Shown: piece after piece, positions 16,126-24,988 of the stretch
How the letters are laid out: each line of letters begins with the position of its first letter
Position numbering within the stretch: the first letter of the stretch is position 1
DNA from: an uncultured Sphingorhabdus sp.
GTDB taxonomy: Bacteria; Pseudomonadota; Alphaproteobacteria; Sphingomonadales; Sphingomonadaceae
Reading direction: 5' to 3'
Length of the DNA: 54,419 nucleotides
Assembly: GCA_937873665.1 (NCBI GenBank)
Contig: CALMYW010000151.1
Span: 1-54,419 of the forward strand
The notes under the pieces: generated by a model
Told to the model about the DNA's origin: nothing
What the model saw: the letters and a program-made list of their open reading frames with translations, nothing else
The model's database searches: none
Position numbers and translations under genes: made by a program

Positions 16126-17631
16126 ATGGAAAATGTAGATAAATATAGTAATTCATCTATTATAAAGAATGTTTTTGCCGCAAGTGGAATGCTTTCTTTT
16201 GTATTGATCCTTGGTAGAATTTCTGGATTATTTAGAGAAATAAAAATAGCATCAACATATGGCCTATCAGATAAAGCTGACGCGGCTATTATTTTAATAA
16301 GCATTCCTGATCTGCTTGTGAATTTATTGGTGGCAGGCGGCCTGAGTGCGGTGTTGGTGCCTACATTCAGGTCGCTTGCGCCAGAGGCTGCGGCACAATT
16401 ACACCGCAGGGCGCTAACGGTGTCGTTCGGCGCATTTGGCTTCGTTGCGCTTATATTCTATTTAGTTCCTGATTTCATCCTTTATGCGCTTGCTCCCGGC
16501 TTCGCCTCAGATTTTCCGTTTCCTCACATTGCAATAGCATTTGTTGCCTTCTCGATCCCAATCACAGCATTTTCCGGCGTCACAAGCGCTTACTTGAATG
16601 CAAATGATCGATTCCTGATCGCTGGACTTGGGACTCTCGTTTTCAATGTTATCGTTATAACGGGACTAATGTTCGCCAACGACGATGATGGGATGTTGAT
16701 ACTCAGCTTAGCTATTTTGGTTGCCGCTGCTGTGCGATGGATTTCCCAGCTGCCGTGCGTCCCACGCGAAGCGTGGAGCATAAGGCATGAACGGGTTGCC
16801 AATGATGACGTTTTTGTTCGGCCCTTTCTTATCGGCACCATCGCAACAAGTTTGATTCTTGTACCTCCAGTGCTTGTCCGCGCGGCAGCCTCCTTATTGG
16901 AATCGGGAAATATTGCTGCATTCAACTATGCTCAGAAGATCGTCGAATTGCCAACAGGTGTTTTGCTTACGGCGATAAGCTTGGTCGCATTGTCAAAATT
17001 GAGCGGATATTATAATGATGGATTGCATGAATTAGCTAAAAAAACAGTTATATCTGGTATAAGAATTTCTCTTTTGATATCTTGTTGTATTTTGTGTTTT
17101 GCGTATCCATTGATGGAATATATAGTAGACTTATTGTTTGATTATGGGAAAATGCAAGAGAGAGAGCTTTTAAAAATATCAGAGCTTACTAGAATATCTA
17201 TCTTAGTTCTTCCGTTTATATCAATAACCAGCATGTTGTCGTCCATGCTTTACTCTATGAAGCGCGTCAATGCAGTTTTGTATTCAAATATAATTTCTTT
17301 AATATTGTGTATATTTTTCACAATACCGGGAATTGTCTATAGTAACTCTCAATTGCTTATGCTATCCATCACTGCATCGCAAATTTGTCTTGCATGGTTT
17401 CTCGCAAAGGCGACTGACATTAGAATTTTCACGGATGGGGCCATTTTTAATCGGCGGTATTCTGTGTTGCTGCTGGGAGCTGTCGCGTTATGTCTGCCAT
17501 TTGCGTTTCTGGCTTCTAGCTTGGCGTCTGTGAACATATTCTTCGGTTTTGCGGTAGCTGGTTCGTGTTTCCTTGTGGTGATGGCAATCGCAGTACGTCG
17601 ATTGATGGCGGCGGAGGCAGGGCAAGGTTAA
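16126..17631 (+). CDS. MurJ/MviN-like polysaccharide flippase
   Basis: A 501-residue polytopic protein of the MOP superfamily. It is hydrophobic throughout, with about 13-14 predicted membrane segments. The MurJ-like N-terminal pattern SGLFREIKIASTYGLSDKADAAIILISIPDLL is followed by LVAGGLSAVLVPTFRSL (residues about 65-81). The length fits MurJ (about 510). In a polysaccharide locus such proteins often serve as the flippase of lipid-linked repeat units (Wzx role) rather than the essential lipid II flippase. Both ends of the gene are strongly AT-rich compared with the preceding catabolic genes, suggesting separate origin. It is the first of four plus-strand genes facing the minus-strand operon. 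Confidence 0.85.
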   Translation: MENVDKYSNSSIIKNVFAASGMLSFVLILGRISGLFREIKIASTYGLSDKADAAIILISIPDLLVNLLVAGGLSAVLVPTFRSLAPEAAAQLHRRALTVSFGAFGFVALIFYLVPDFILYALAPGFASDFPFPHIAIAFVAFSIPITAFSGVTSAYLNANDRFLIAGLGTLVFNVIVITGLMFANDDDGMLILSLAILVAAAVRWISQLPCVPREAWSIRHERVANDDVFVRPFLIGTIATSLILVPPVLVRAAASLLESGNIAAFNYAQKIVELPTGVLLTAISLVALSKLSGYYNDGLHELAKKTVISGIRISLLISCCILCFAYPLMEYIVDLLFDYGKMQERELLKISELTRISILVLPFISITSMLSSMLYSMKRVNAVLYSNIISLILCIFFTIPGIVYSNSQLLMLSITASQICLAWFLAKATDIRIFTDGAIFNRRYSVLLLGAVALCLPFAFLASSLASVNIFFGFAVAGSCFLVVMAIAVRRLMAAEAGQG

Positions 17632-17739
17632 GGCCTAGCCTTTGACTGCTTGATTTGGCGCATCACGCCACTAATGGTGGGAAAAGCTAAATGGCCACAT
17701 GCGCAGTTGGATCATTTTAGGATAGAGGTTTCAAATAAA

Positions 17740-19539
17740 GTGTGTGGGATTTTTGGATATTTTTCCCGAGACGGGGGGAGTGCGGCTGACGATGTGCCGT
17801 TGCGTATGGCACATGTGCTGCGCCATAGAGGTCCAGATGATCACGGCATCTATGCTGGAGACGGCGTAGCACTCGGCAATCAAAGACTTTCCATCATCGA
17901 CATCCATGGCGGACACCAACCATTTTTTTCCGACGGCGGTGAAATCGTCGTTGTCCAGAACGGTGAAATTTTTAACTATGTCGAACTGGCAGCTTACGCC
18001 AAAAGTGCAGGGAATCCATGCCGAACTAATTCGGATACAGAGGTTATCCTTCGCCTTTATGAGCTGGAAGGCATAGAGTTTGTCCATAAGTTAAATGGAA
18101 TGTTTGCGATTGCCATTTATGACAAGCGCAAACGGACAATGCATTTGGTGCGTGATCGTATTGGAGTCAAACCTCTCTATATTCATGATGACGGTAATCG
18201 ACTGATCTTTGCCTCGGAAATCAAGTCAATCCTCGAAGCGTTGCCGCGCAAACCTGATGTCGATGCGGAAGCAATACATCATTTCTTGACGTTCAATTAT
18301 GTCCCAGCGCCATTTACGATGTATCAACACGTACGCCATCTCATGCCGGGACACAGACTAGAAATATCACCTGATAGAACCACGATGGTGCAATGGTGGG
18401 ATCTCGCGTCATCTGCTCCTGTCCTGAACAGGAAAGAGGACGATTGGATCGAAGAGTTTAATGCTATTCTCGACGATGCAGTAAGGATCCGCATGCGATC
18501 GGATGTACCGTTTGGTGCATTTCTTTCAGGCGGCGTAGACTCGAGTACTATCGTTGGTTTGATGTCGCGTCACCAAGCATCTCCAACAAAAACCTTTTGT
18601 ATAGGCTTTGACGATCCACGATTTGATGAGTCGCCGTTTGCACAGATGGCCGCAGACCGGTTCGGGACCGATCACGTCGTGGAATTCGTCGATCCGGACA
18701 TGTTGGGCTTTTGGCGGGATGCCACTTACTTTTGCGACCAGCCCCATGGCGATGTTTCATTCTTGCCGACGCATCGGGTTTCGCAACTCGCTGTGCGCCA
18801 TGTCAAAGTTGTGCTGACCGGCGACGGCGGGGACGAGCTTTTCGCGGGCTACGACAAGTATCGGGACTTCTTCGAGCGGCCGGGATTGGTTGATATGCCT
18901 GATGACAGGTTTTTCAGATCCTACTTCGACAGCATTTCGCTCATGGATGGGCGTTCGAAACTCGAAATCTACTCTGCGAACGCGCGCGATCAACTGTCAC
19001 AGATTGACAGCTATGCGGTAGCGGAGCCGTGGTTCAAGAAAGTGCCGCATTTTGACAGGGTCAACCAAGCCCTTTTCCTGGACATGCAGCTACTCCTAAG
19101 CGGGAACAATCTGGTGAAGCCTGATCGGATGGGGATGGCGGTGTCACTGGAAGCGCGGACGCCGTTTCTCGACTATCGAATGATGGAGTATGCATTCCGG
19201 ATGCCAGGTAATCTTAAGCTGCGTGACGGCACGACGAAGTATCTCTACAAAAAGGCGGTCGAGCCAATGATTGGAACTGAGCTGGCGTATAGAAAGAAGC
19301 AGATGTTCACCGTTCCGGTTGGCGAATGGTTCAAATCGAAGCTGGAAGGCTATTGTCGCGGACATCTGGAGAACCTGCTGTCCTCCACAGATTTGTTTGA
19401 CCGCGAAGTGACAATGGCACTGCTTGATGATCATGTGAGCGGAAAAGCAAACCGCACTCGAGAGTTGCGCGCGATGATTGCCTTGGACCATTGGTTTGAC
19501 CTGTATGGTGGTTCTAAACACGGCGTATTGGCTGCATGA
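17740..19539 (+). CDS. asnB: Asparagine synthetase B-like glutamine amidotransferase
   Basis: I use GTG 17740, because it places the N-terminal nucleophile cysteine at position 2 (VCGIFGYF, read as MCGIFGYF). The open frame reaches back to 17650 but would bury that cysteine, which must be exposed for glutaminase activity. AGAGG lies 11 bases upstream. The protein is 599 residues. It has an Ntn-hydrolase domain (MRHRGPDD-type HVLRHRGPDDHG near 30, NQRLSIIDIHGGHQP near 50) and an AMP-forming synthetase domain with the PP-loop FLSGGVDSSTIVGLM near 258 and GDGGDELFAGYDKYR near 363. Such AsnB paralogues occur in exopolysaccharide clusters and probably amidate a sugar acid or another intermediate rather than supply asparagine. 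The stop overlaps the next ATG (ATGA). Confidence 0.9.
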   Translation: MCGIFGYFSRDGGSAADDVPLRMAHVLRHRGPDDHGIYAGDGVALGNQRLSIIDIHGGHQPFFSDGGEIVVVQNGEIFNYVELAAYAKSAGNPCRTNSDTEVILRLYELEGIEFVHKLNGMFAIAIYDKRKRTMHLVRDRIGVKPLYIHDDGNRLIFASEIKSILEALPRKPDVDAEAIHHFLTFNYVPAPFTMYQHVRHLMPGHRLEISPDRTTMVQWWDLASSAPVLNRKEDDWIEEFNAILDDAVRIRMRSDVPFGAFLSGGVDSSTIVGLMSRHQASPTKTFCIGFDDPRFDESPFAQMAADRFGTDHVVEFVDPDMLGFWRDATYFCDQPHGDVSFLPTHRVSQLAVRHVKVVLTGDGGDELFAGYDKYRDFFERPGLVDMPDDRFFRSYFDSISLMDGRSKLEIYSANARDQLSQIDSYAVAEPWFKKVPHFDRVNQALFLDMQLLLSGNNLVKPDRMGMAVSLEARTPFLDYRMMEYAFRMPGNLKLRDGTTKYLYKKAVEPMIGTELAYRKKQMFTVPVGEWFKSKLEGYCRGHLENLLSSTDLFDREVTMALLDDHVSGKANRTRELRAMIALDHWFDLYGGSKHGVLAA

Positions 19540-20597
19540 GTCCGGTGGCCAATCGCGACAGCACGCACTCAGCCCCAATCGCCCGTCTCGCTTCCCTCGA
19601 TTTGCTTCGGGGTCTTTGTGCGATGGCTGTTGCGGCTTATCATTTCCGATTGTGGAGTGACATTCCAGTTGGTCCGGGAACCGAGGGATTGCTGGCATTT
19701 TTTGGAACGTACGGAGTTTCGGTTTTTTTTGTGTTGAGTGGGTATAGTTTGGCGCATGCATATGACTCGGATTTTAAGGCCGAGTTAGTTCCGGATCGAA
19801 CCGCCCGATACTTTCGACGCCGTGTCGGCCGGCTCGTCCCATTATATTTCTTAATAGTCGTGCTGTCGATCATCGGGAAACTCGCGACCACTGGTTTTAA
19901 CGAAAGTCCGGCATATGTCCTTGCAAGCCTAAGCTTGTTATTCGGCTTTGTGGATCCCGCTTCGACGCCAGTGATAGGCGGATGGAGCATTGGAATTGAG
20001 GTAGTCTTTTACGTACTTTTCCCTGTGATGATGGCGCTAAGAAGCCGCGCATGGACATTTGTCTTAATTGGTACCTTTCTTACGCTATGGATCAGTTCGG
20101 ATATTTCCAAATGGTCTAGCTTAGAAAAAGGTTGGCGTTTTTACGTTCAACCCGCCAACCATTTCGTATTTTTCGCTGGAGGCGTTGCCTGTCGGTTGTC
20201 GGTCCAACGTTTCGACAAACTATCAGGAACGAAGTTGGTCACCCTGCTTTTGGTTCTGTTTGCCGCAACTTGGATTATCAGTTCTGGCACTCAAGAGATT
20301 GATCTTGTGGTCGGACTCCGCCGTATATTGCTGGTAATAATCTCGGTCTTGATCGTGTCTGCAATCGCGCAATGGCCAGCGTCAGGGCGGATTAGTAGCA
20401 TAAGTTCAATTTTGGGGGGGATGAGCTACCCCCTATATTTAGTTCACCCATTGGTTTATCTTGGTGCTTTCCAATTTTTGGAAGCCAGTGCAAGCGCGGT
20501 CACAGGCATATTCATTCTAGCCTGCGCGCTCTCGATTTTTGTAGATTTCTTCGTTGAAAGACCATCGCAGAGGTTCGTTAAATCCAAGGGGTGGTAG
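19536..20597 (+). CDS. Acyltransferase family 3 membrane protein (OafA-like)
   Basis: A 353-residue integral-membrane protein of the acyltransferase 3 family (PF01757). It has RLASLDLLRGLCAMAVAAYHF (R..LD..RG..A..V...H) at residues about 16-36, then GTYGVSVFFVLSGYSLAHA, FRRRVGRLVPLYFLIVV, and about ten hydrophobic segments. Such proteins acetylate or otherwise acylate sugars of surface polysaccharides from the membrane. It is translationally coupled to the AsnB gene. The product would be an O-acyl decoration on the polymer built by this locus. Confidence 0.88.
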   Translation: MSPVANRDSTHSAPIARLASLDLLRGLCAMAVAAYHFRLWSDIPVGPGTEGLLAFFGTYGVSVFFVLSGYSLAHAYDSDFKAELVPDRTARYFRRRVGRLVPLYFLIVVLSIIGKLATTGFNESPAYVLASLSLLFGFVDPASTPVIGGWSIGIEVVFYVLFPVMMALRSRAWTFVLIGTFLTLWISSDISKWSSLEKGWRFYVQPANHFVFFAGGVACRLSVQRFDKLSGTKLVTLLLVLFAATWIISSGTQEIDLVVGLRRILLVIISVLIVSAIAQWPASGRISSISSILGGMSYPLYLVHPLVYLGAFQFLEASASAVTGIFILACALSIFVDFFVERPSQRFVKSKGW

Positions 20598-20686
20598 TAT
20601 TTCGGTAAAGCGGATGCGATAGTTGAAATTAACCCAGCTTAGAAACAAGAGATCTAAGATATTATTGCACTCTTGAGAGAATCCTA

Positions 20687-21763
20687 TTGAGTAAAATGGA
20701 AAACAGTGGAACTGAAATTTCGAGATCCATGCTTTTTTGGGTATGGGTTTCGTTTGTCTTTTTTGTTTATTTCGGGCTTCTCTACTATTTCGACAGAACA
20801 CTTTTTTCTCCTCGACCCGGGAGAGTGGTGGAGTCGATGGATGGTTTTCAGTTTTCTCTTATCGCATATGAAGCTGGCGGGGTGAATGAGCTCTGGCTAA
20901 CTATGCGCTATTATATAGTTTGGCCAATTTTGGAAATGGATAGAACGGGGTACGGACCATTCTATCAAGGTTGCTATTTGTTGCTGTACAGCCTGCCTAT
21001 AGCATTGTGGCGACAAAAATTCGGTCAGTATCGCTATGCTCAAGTTTTGCTGATGTTGATTCCAATTTTTATAAACTTTCGACTCGCTATTTGTATATAT
21101 GCAACCGCATATCTTTGTATTTTTGCAATAGATTCAGCCGCCAGAAAATCTTTGCTATTATGGTTTTCGATATCATTAGTTTTAAGCAGCTCAACGATGT
21201 TCGTGTTTTTATTATATCTACCGTTGCTTGGTTGGAGTAAATTAAAGGGCGTTGGATATTTTTTCAGAACACTTTTTTTCATCCTGTATTTTGTAATAAC
21301 CTCTGAATTTCTGGGAAAAATTCTAGCGTTATTCGATAGATCGGTTTCGGGCGAGGTACTAAGTACTGCTGCAGATGCCGGATTAGGATATGCAGGAAGC
21401 TTTGATGGGTTTATACTTGCACTTATTTCCGGAAATCCGTTTTTCACTGCAATAATATACGGTCAGTACGACAGACTTTTTATTTTGATACCATCAGCAA
21501 TATTTGGAGTATTCTTTGTAACATATCTTTATCGAATAAAAAGTTATCGTGCTCTTGTATTTGTTCTAATACTGATGTCATCTATGTTGTCTGAGGGTGT
21601 AGGATCCTACAGCCTGCCAGTTATTATTTTCTTGATGATCATCCGTTCACGTGAAATGCTATTTCAAGTTCCGATAAACAGCGTATCTACGTTGGAGAAC
21701 GCTGTACAGCGTGACTTAAGTCATCTGCGGTTAGGCACGCATAGAAGTTATTATGCATCGTAA
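20687..21763 (+). CDS. AT-rich polytopic membrane protein, possible Wzy-type polymerase
   Basis: A 358-residue hydrophobic protein with about 9-10 membrane segments and one larger soluble loop (about residues 215-245, DRSVSGEVLSTAADAGLGYAGSFDG). It starts at TTG 20687, with GAGAG 8 bases upstream, or at ATG 20696. I see no signature motif. Length, topology, AT-rich sequence and position inside a polysaccharide locus resemble EpsG/Wzy-type repeat-unit polymerases, which are notoriously divergent. Codon use and base composition differ strongly from both flanks. It converges on the minus-strand operon with a 13-base gap. The function is a guess based on context. Confidence 0.6.
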   Translation: MSKMENSGTEISRSMLFWVWVSFVFFVYFGLLYYFDRTLFSPRPGRVVESMDGFQFSLIAYEAGGVNELWLTMRYYIVWPILEMDRTGYGPFYQGCYLLLYSLPIALWRQKFGQYRYAQVLLMLIPIFINFRLAICIYATAYLCIFAIDSAARKSLLLWFSISLVLSSSTMFVFLLYLPLLGWSKLKGVGYFFRTLFFILYFVITSEFLGKILALFDRSVSGEVLSTAADAGLGYAGSFDGFILALISGNPFFTAIIYGQYDRLFILIPSAIFGVFFVTYLYRIKSYRALVFVLILMSSMLSEGVGSYSLPVIIFLMIIRSREMLFQVPINSVSTLENAVQRDLSHLRLGTHRSYYAS

Positions 21764-21776
21764 AACGCTTGTGAGG

Positions 21777-23240
21777 TCATGCAAGCGAAGTGGAAACCGC
21801 CTCAATAATCCTGTCAATCTGCTCTTCCGACATGTTCGAACCGGACGGGAGGCAAATGCCGCCTTCAAACAGCCTGTTGGATACCGGCGTGTTGGCAGCA
21901 GTGTAGAAACGGTTGTTCGCGAATACCGGCTGAAGGTGCATGGGTTTCCAAACAGGGCGTGCTTCAATCATGTCCGCCGCGAGATCGGAAATCAATTTGT
22001 CGCGCCCTCGTGCTCCAGTTTCGAGAACGCATGCTGAAAGCCACCGCGTCGAATTGCTCCAGTCAGGCTCTGGCATCCATTGTATGGCGCCAACATTAGA
22101 CAGGCCGTCCCGATAGCGTTCGAAGACGTGGCGCCGTGAACGAACCCGGTCGTCAAGCACAGCGAGCTGTCCACGCCCAACCCCTGCCAAAATATTGCTC
22201 ATCCTGTAGTTGAAACCGATTTCCTTATGCTCATACCAGGGGGCAGGTTCGCGAGCCTGTGTCGAGAGAAAGCGCGCCCTTGCAATCAAATCGGCATCGT
22301 CTGAAACCAACATCCCGCCACCTGATGTCGTTATGATCTTGTTGCCATTGAATGAGTAAATGCCCAATCGGCCAAATGTACCACTGGCCTTGCCCTTATA
22401 GGTTGCGCCCAATGATTCAGCGGCATCTTCGACCACCGGCACTCCATGCGCGTTGCACAGGTCCAATATCGCATCCATGTCCGCGCTTTGACCGTATAGA
22501 TTGACGACGATGACGGCTTTCGGCAGACGGTTTTCACGACGGGAAACTGCTAGGGCGCGTTCGAGCGCAGTGGGGCACATGTTCCAGCTTTTTTCATCAG
22601 AATCGATGAACACTGGCTCAGCCCCCTGATAGACTATTGGATTTGCACTCGCTGCAAATGTCAAAGAAGAGCAGAAAACCTGATCACCTGATCCAACACC
22701 AAGCAGTATAAGTGCGAGATGAATCGCGGCCGTTCCAGACGACAAGGCAGCCGCATGGCCGATTCCAACCTTGCTGGCCAAGTCGGTCTCGAAGGCGTCT
22801 ACATTGGGCCCCAGTGGTGCGATCCAATTGGTGTCAAAAGCACTTGCAACAAATGTACGTTCCTCATCACCGATATGTGGTGTCGACAGCAGGATGGGCA
22901 TGTCGATGTCGGATTGGCGCCAGACCTCTGTCACACGCCCCTGTTCATCGACAATAGGAACACAATTGATCGCCTTTTCGCGCATCAGATCCACTGCGCT
23001 CCGGCGGGTGGTTCCGACAGGCAATGTCCATGGTTTTTGGTTGTCGAGAGTATCAAGGCAATCGTTAAGCGACGCATTGCCCATAAGGAACCGACGTAGA
23101 TCTCCATCGGTAATCGTACGTACGAGTCGACCCTCTTGATCAACAAGCAGTGCAAGACCGAGTCCGCCTAAATCAATAACTGCCATAGTTTCGCGGACGG
23201 TTGCTAGGCTGGTAACGCTCAATGACTTGGGATCAACCAT
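21777..23240 (-). CDS. DegT/DnrJ/EryC1 aminotransferase with N-terminal CBS pair
   Basis: A 487-residue fusion. Residues about 1-115 form two CBS modules (GLALLVDQEGRLVRTITDGDLRRFL and AINCVPIVDEQGRVTEVWRQSD). From about 120 a PLP-dependent sugar aminotransferase follows. It has the entry FDTNWIAPLGPNVDAFE, the pocket LSSGTAAIHLAL and the acid VVEDAAESLGATYKG; the PLP lysine is in IYSFNGNKIITTSGGGML. In the neighbouring pathway it should aminate the C4 keto group of the UDP-4-keto-6-deoxy-GlcNAc made by the PglF-like enzyme (PglE/LegC role). In legionaminate clusters CBS pairs are better known on the nucleotidyltransferase PtmE, so this fusion is uncommon. It is the last gene of the 15-gene operon, one base after the acetyltransferase stop. 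Confidence 0.87.
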   Translation of the reverse strand: MVDPKSLSVTSLATVRETMAVIDLGGLGLALLVDQEGRLVRTITDGDLRRFLMGNASLNDCLDTLDNQKPWTLPVGTTRRSAVDLMREKAINCVPIVDEQGRVTEVWRQSDIDMPILLSTPHIGDEERTFVASAFDTNWIAPLGPNVDAFETDLASKVGIGHAAALSSGTAAIHLALILLGVGSGDQVFCSSLTFAASANPIVYQGAEPVFIDSDEKSWNMCPTALERALAVSRRENRLPKAVIVVNLYGQSADMDAILDLCNAHGVPVVEDAAESLGATYKGKASGTFGRLGIYSFNGNKIITTSGGGMLVSDDADLIARARFLSTQAREPAPWYEHKEIGFNYRMSNILAGVGRGQLAVLDDRVRSRRHVFERYRDGLSNVGAIQWMPEPDWSNSTRWLSACVLETGARGRDKLISDLAADMIEARPVWKPMHLQPVFANNRFYTAANTPVSNRLFEGGICLPSGSNMSEEQIDRIIEAVSTSLA

Positions 23241-23241
23241 C

Positions 23242-23871
23242 TCAATATTGCTTCCTAATTACGGCAGGAATACCGGTCACCACGGCCTCCTTTGGCACAT
23301 CTTTTGTCACTACAGCTCCGGCACCAATTGTGGCCCCATCGCCAATGTTCAATCCGGGTAAAACATTTGCTCCGGCGCCTATCAACACGCACTTACCTAC
23401 AACGACTTGCCCGCCGAGACTTGCGGTAGGGGCGATGTGGCTGAAATCACCTATCGTGCAATCATGGTCGATCACTGCAGCATGATTGACGATCACGGCC
23501 GATCCGATTTTGCACCTAGGCCCCAGTACGGATCTAGCTGCGACAAAACAGCCCGAATCCAGTTCAGCGAACTCTGATATTGTTGCATCGGGATGAACAA
23601 TTGTGACAGGTGTCCCAAATCTCTCAGTGAGTCTAGCGCTTACAGCCTTTCGGACAACGCCATCACCGATTGCCGCGTGGAAGCCCGTGACGGGAATGTC
23701 CAGCATCGAAGATGTAGAGTGAATCATGAACCCCAGAAGTGTTGCACCTTCCAATTCAGGATTGTCGTCAACGATCGTCAACTTTGTTGTAGACTTTCGG
23801 GCAACAAGCGCATCGACTACTACGGCTGCATGGCCGCCCGCCCCAAAGATCAGCACATGTTCAGTAGGCAC
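23242..23871 (-). CDS. PglD-like sugar N-acetyltransferase (left-handed beta-helix)
   Basis: A 209-residue enzyme starting at GTG 23871, overlapping the preceding gene by 11 bases. The N-terminal nucleotide-sugar domain starts VLIFGAGGHAAVVVDAL. Hexapeptide repeats follow from about residue 95 (VAARSVLGPRCKIGSAVIVNHAAVIDHDCTIGDFSHIAP), with the catalytic-type histidine in NHAAVIDHDC, and IGAGANVLPGLNIGDGATIGAGAVVTKDVP near the end. PglD acetylates the 4-amino group of UDP-4-amino-FucNAc-type sugars to give UDP-N,N'-diacetylbacillosamine. The adjacent aminotransferase and the LegG/NeuC gene fit that reaction. Confidence 0.9.
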   Translation of the reverse strand: MPTEHVLIFGAGGHAAVVVDALVARKSTTKLTIVDDNPELEGATLLGFMIHSTSSMLDIPVTGFHAAIGDGVVRKAVSARLTERFGTPVTIVHPDATISEFAELDSGCFVAARSVLGPRCKIGSAVIVNHAAVIDHDCTIGDFSHIAPTASLGGQVVVGKCVLIGAGANVLPGLNIGDGATIGAGAVVTKDVPKEAVVTGIPAVIRKQY

Positions 23872-24988
23872 AGGCTTTATCCAGTAATGACGAAGGTAGG
23901 TCGATATTAGCCAATAGATCGGTTATGCGGGAGGCGCTATCGCCATCACCGTAAATGTTGTTACACGGGAATCGCCCTACTTCCAAAATGTGATCTAATG
24001 CTGATAAAATCGCTACTTCGTCTGCTTCGGAATCAAGCACATTGGCGTTGCGCTCTCGCAGGTTTTGCCTGCTTCCGACATTTATCACAGGCGTACCAAA
24101 ACTGGCAGCTTCGATAATACCGGCGCTCGAATTTCCAATCATGACATCGGCGACTGCCATCCAACTGATAAATTCCTGGCGCGGGAAATGAGTGTATAAC
24201 TTAAAATCTGGCGAGCCAGATTCAGTGTCGAGCAAATTGCGAATGGCATCACCACCAAAATCAGCATTTGGTCGCAAACCAACAATTGCAAATCCGCCTT
24301 TTCGCAAAGCGGAAATAATCTCTGCAACTTGCCGAGGGCCGTCATTGGCATTTTGAACAACGGGGTGAAAGATCATCAATGCAATGGGGATGCCTTCTGC
24401 TATTCCACTCTTCTCAAGCAACTCTTTTTTTGAGAAAATTGCTTCGCTCTCCAAACCATCCAGCCCCGGCGCTCCGACGCAGAAGACGCTATCGCTCCGT
24501 TCACCCATCCTGACCAGCCGCTGTGCGGCATCATCGGTGGCTGTCAAATGGATATGAGCCAGCTTGCTGATTGCGTGACGCACCGGTTCATCAACCGTTC
24601 CCGATCGTTCGCCACCGTGAATGTGTACGATCGGAATATTGAGGTGCAGTGCGGCAATCGCGCCAGCCAGCATTTCGCCTCGGTCGCCAAGCAGCATCAG
24701 CATATCGGGCCGTTCTCGTTCTAGGATCTCACAGCACCCGTTAATAGTGGCAGCGATGGCACGGGCCATGAAGCTCTCGTTAGACCCAAAATGCGTCGCA
24801 ATACGACCCGCGATTCTCAGTCCGTCGCCTTCAATCTCTTGCACTGTTTCGCCATAAAGGGGATCGAGATGCATCCCTGTCACAACGATCCCAAGTTCCA
24901 ATTCGCTATGACGGGAAATGCTGAATAAGGTACGCCGCATCAATCCATAGTCTGCGCGCGTGCCAGACAGATAGAGAATTCGGCGCAT
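23861..24988 (-). CDS. Hydrolysing UDP-sugar 2-epimerase (NeuC/LegG type)
   Basis: A 375-residue GT-B-fold enzyme beginning MRRILYLSGTRADYGLMRRTL, the classic NeuC/LegG entry. Further marks are MLLGDRGEMLAGAIAALHLNIPIVHIHGGERSGTVDEPVRHAISKLAHIH near residue 98 and IGNSSAGIIEAASFGTPVINVGSRQ near 288. It releases UDP while inverting C2, giving 2,4-diacetamido-2,4,6-trideoxymannose from UDP-diNAc-bacillosamine in the legionaminate route, or ManNAc in the sialate route. The upstream bacillosamine-type genes favour the legionaminate reading. Its ATG overlaps the NeuB stop (TGATG). Confidence 0.9.
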   Translation of the reverse strand: MRRILYLSGTRADYGLMRRTLFSISRHSELELGIVVTGMHLDPLYGETVQEIEGDGLRIAGRIATHFGSNESFMARAIAATINGCCEILERERPDMLMLLGDRGEMLAGAIAALHLNIPIVHIHGGERSGTVDEPVRHAISKLAHIHLTATDDAAQRLVRMGERSDSVFCVGAPGLDGLESEAIFSKKELLEKSGIAEGIPIALMIFHPVVQNANDGPRQVAEIISALRKGGFAIVGLRPNADFGGDAIRNLLDTESGSPDFKLYTHFPRQEFISWMAVADVMIGNSSAGIIEAASFGTPVINVGSRQNLRERNANVLDSEADEVAILSALDHILEVGRFPCNNIYGDGDSASRITDLLANIDLPSSLLDKACAY

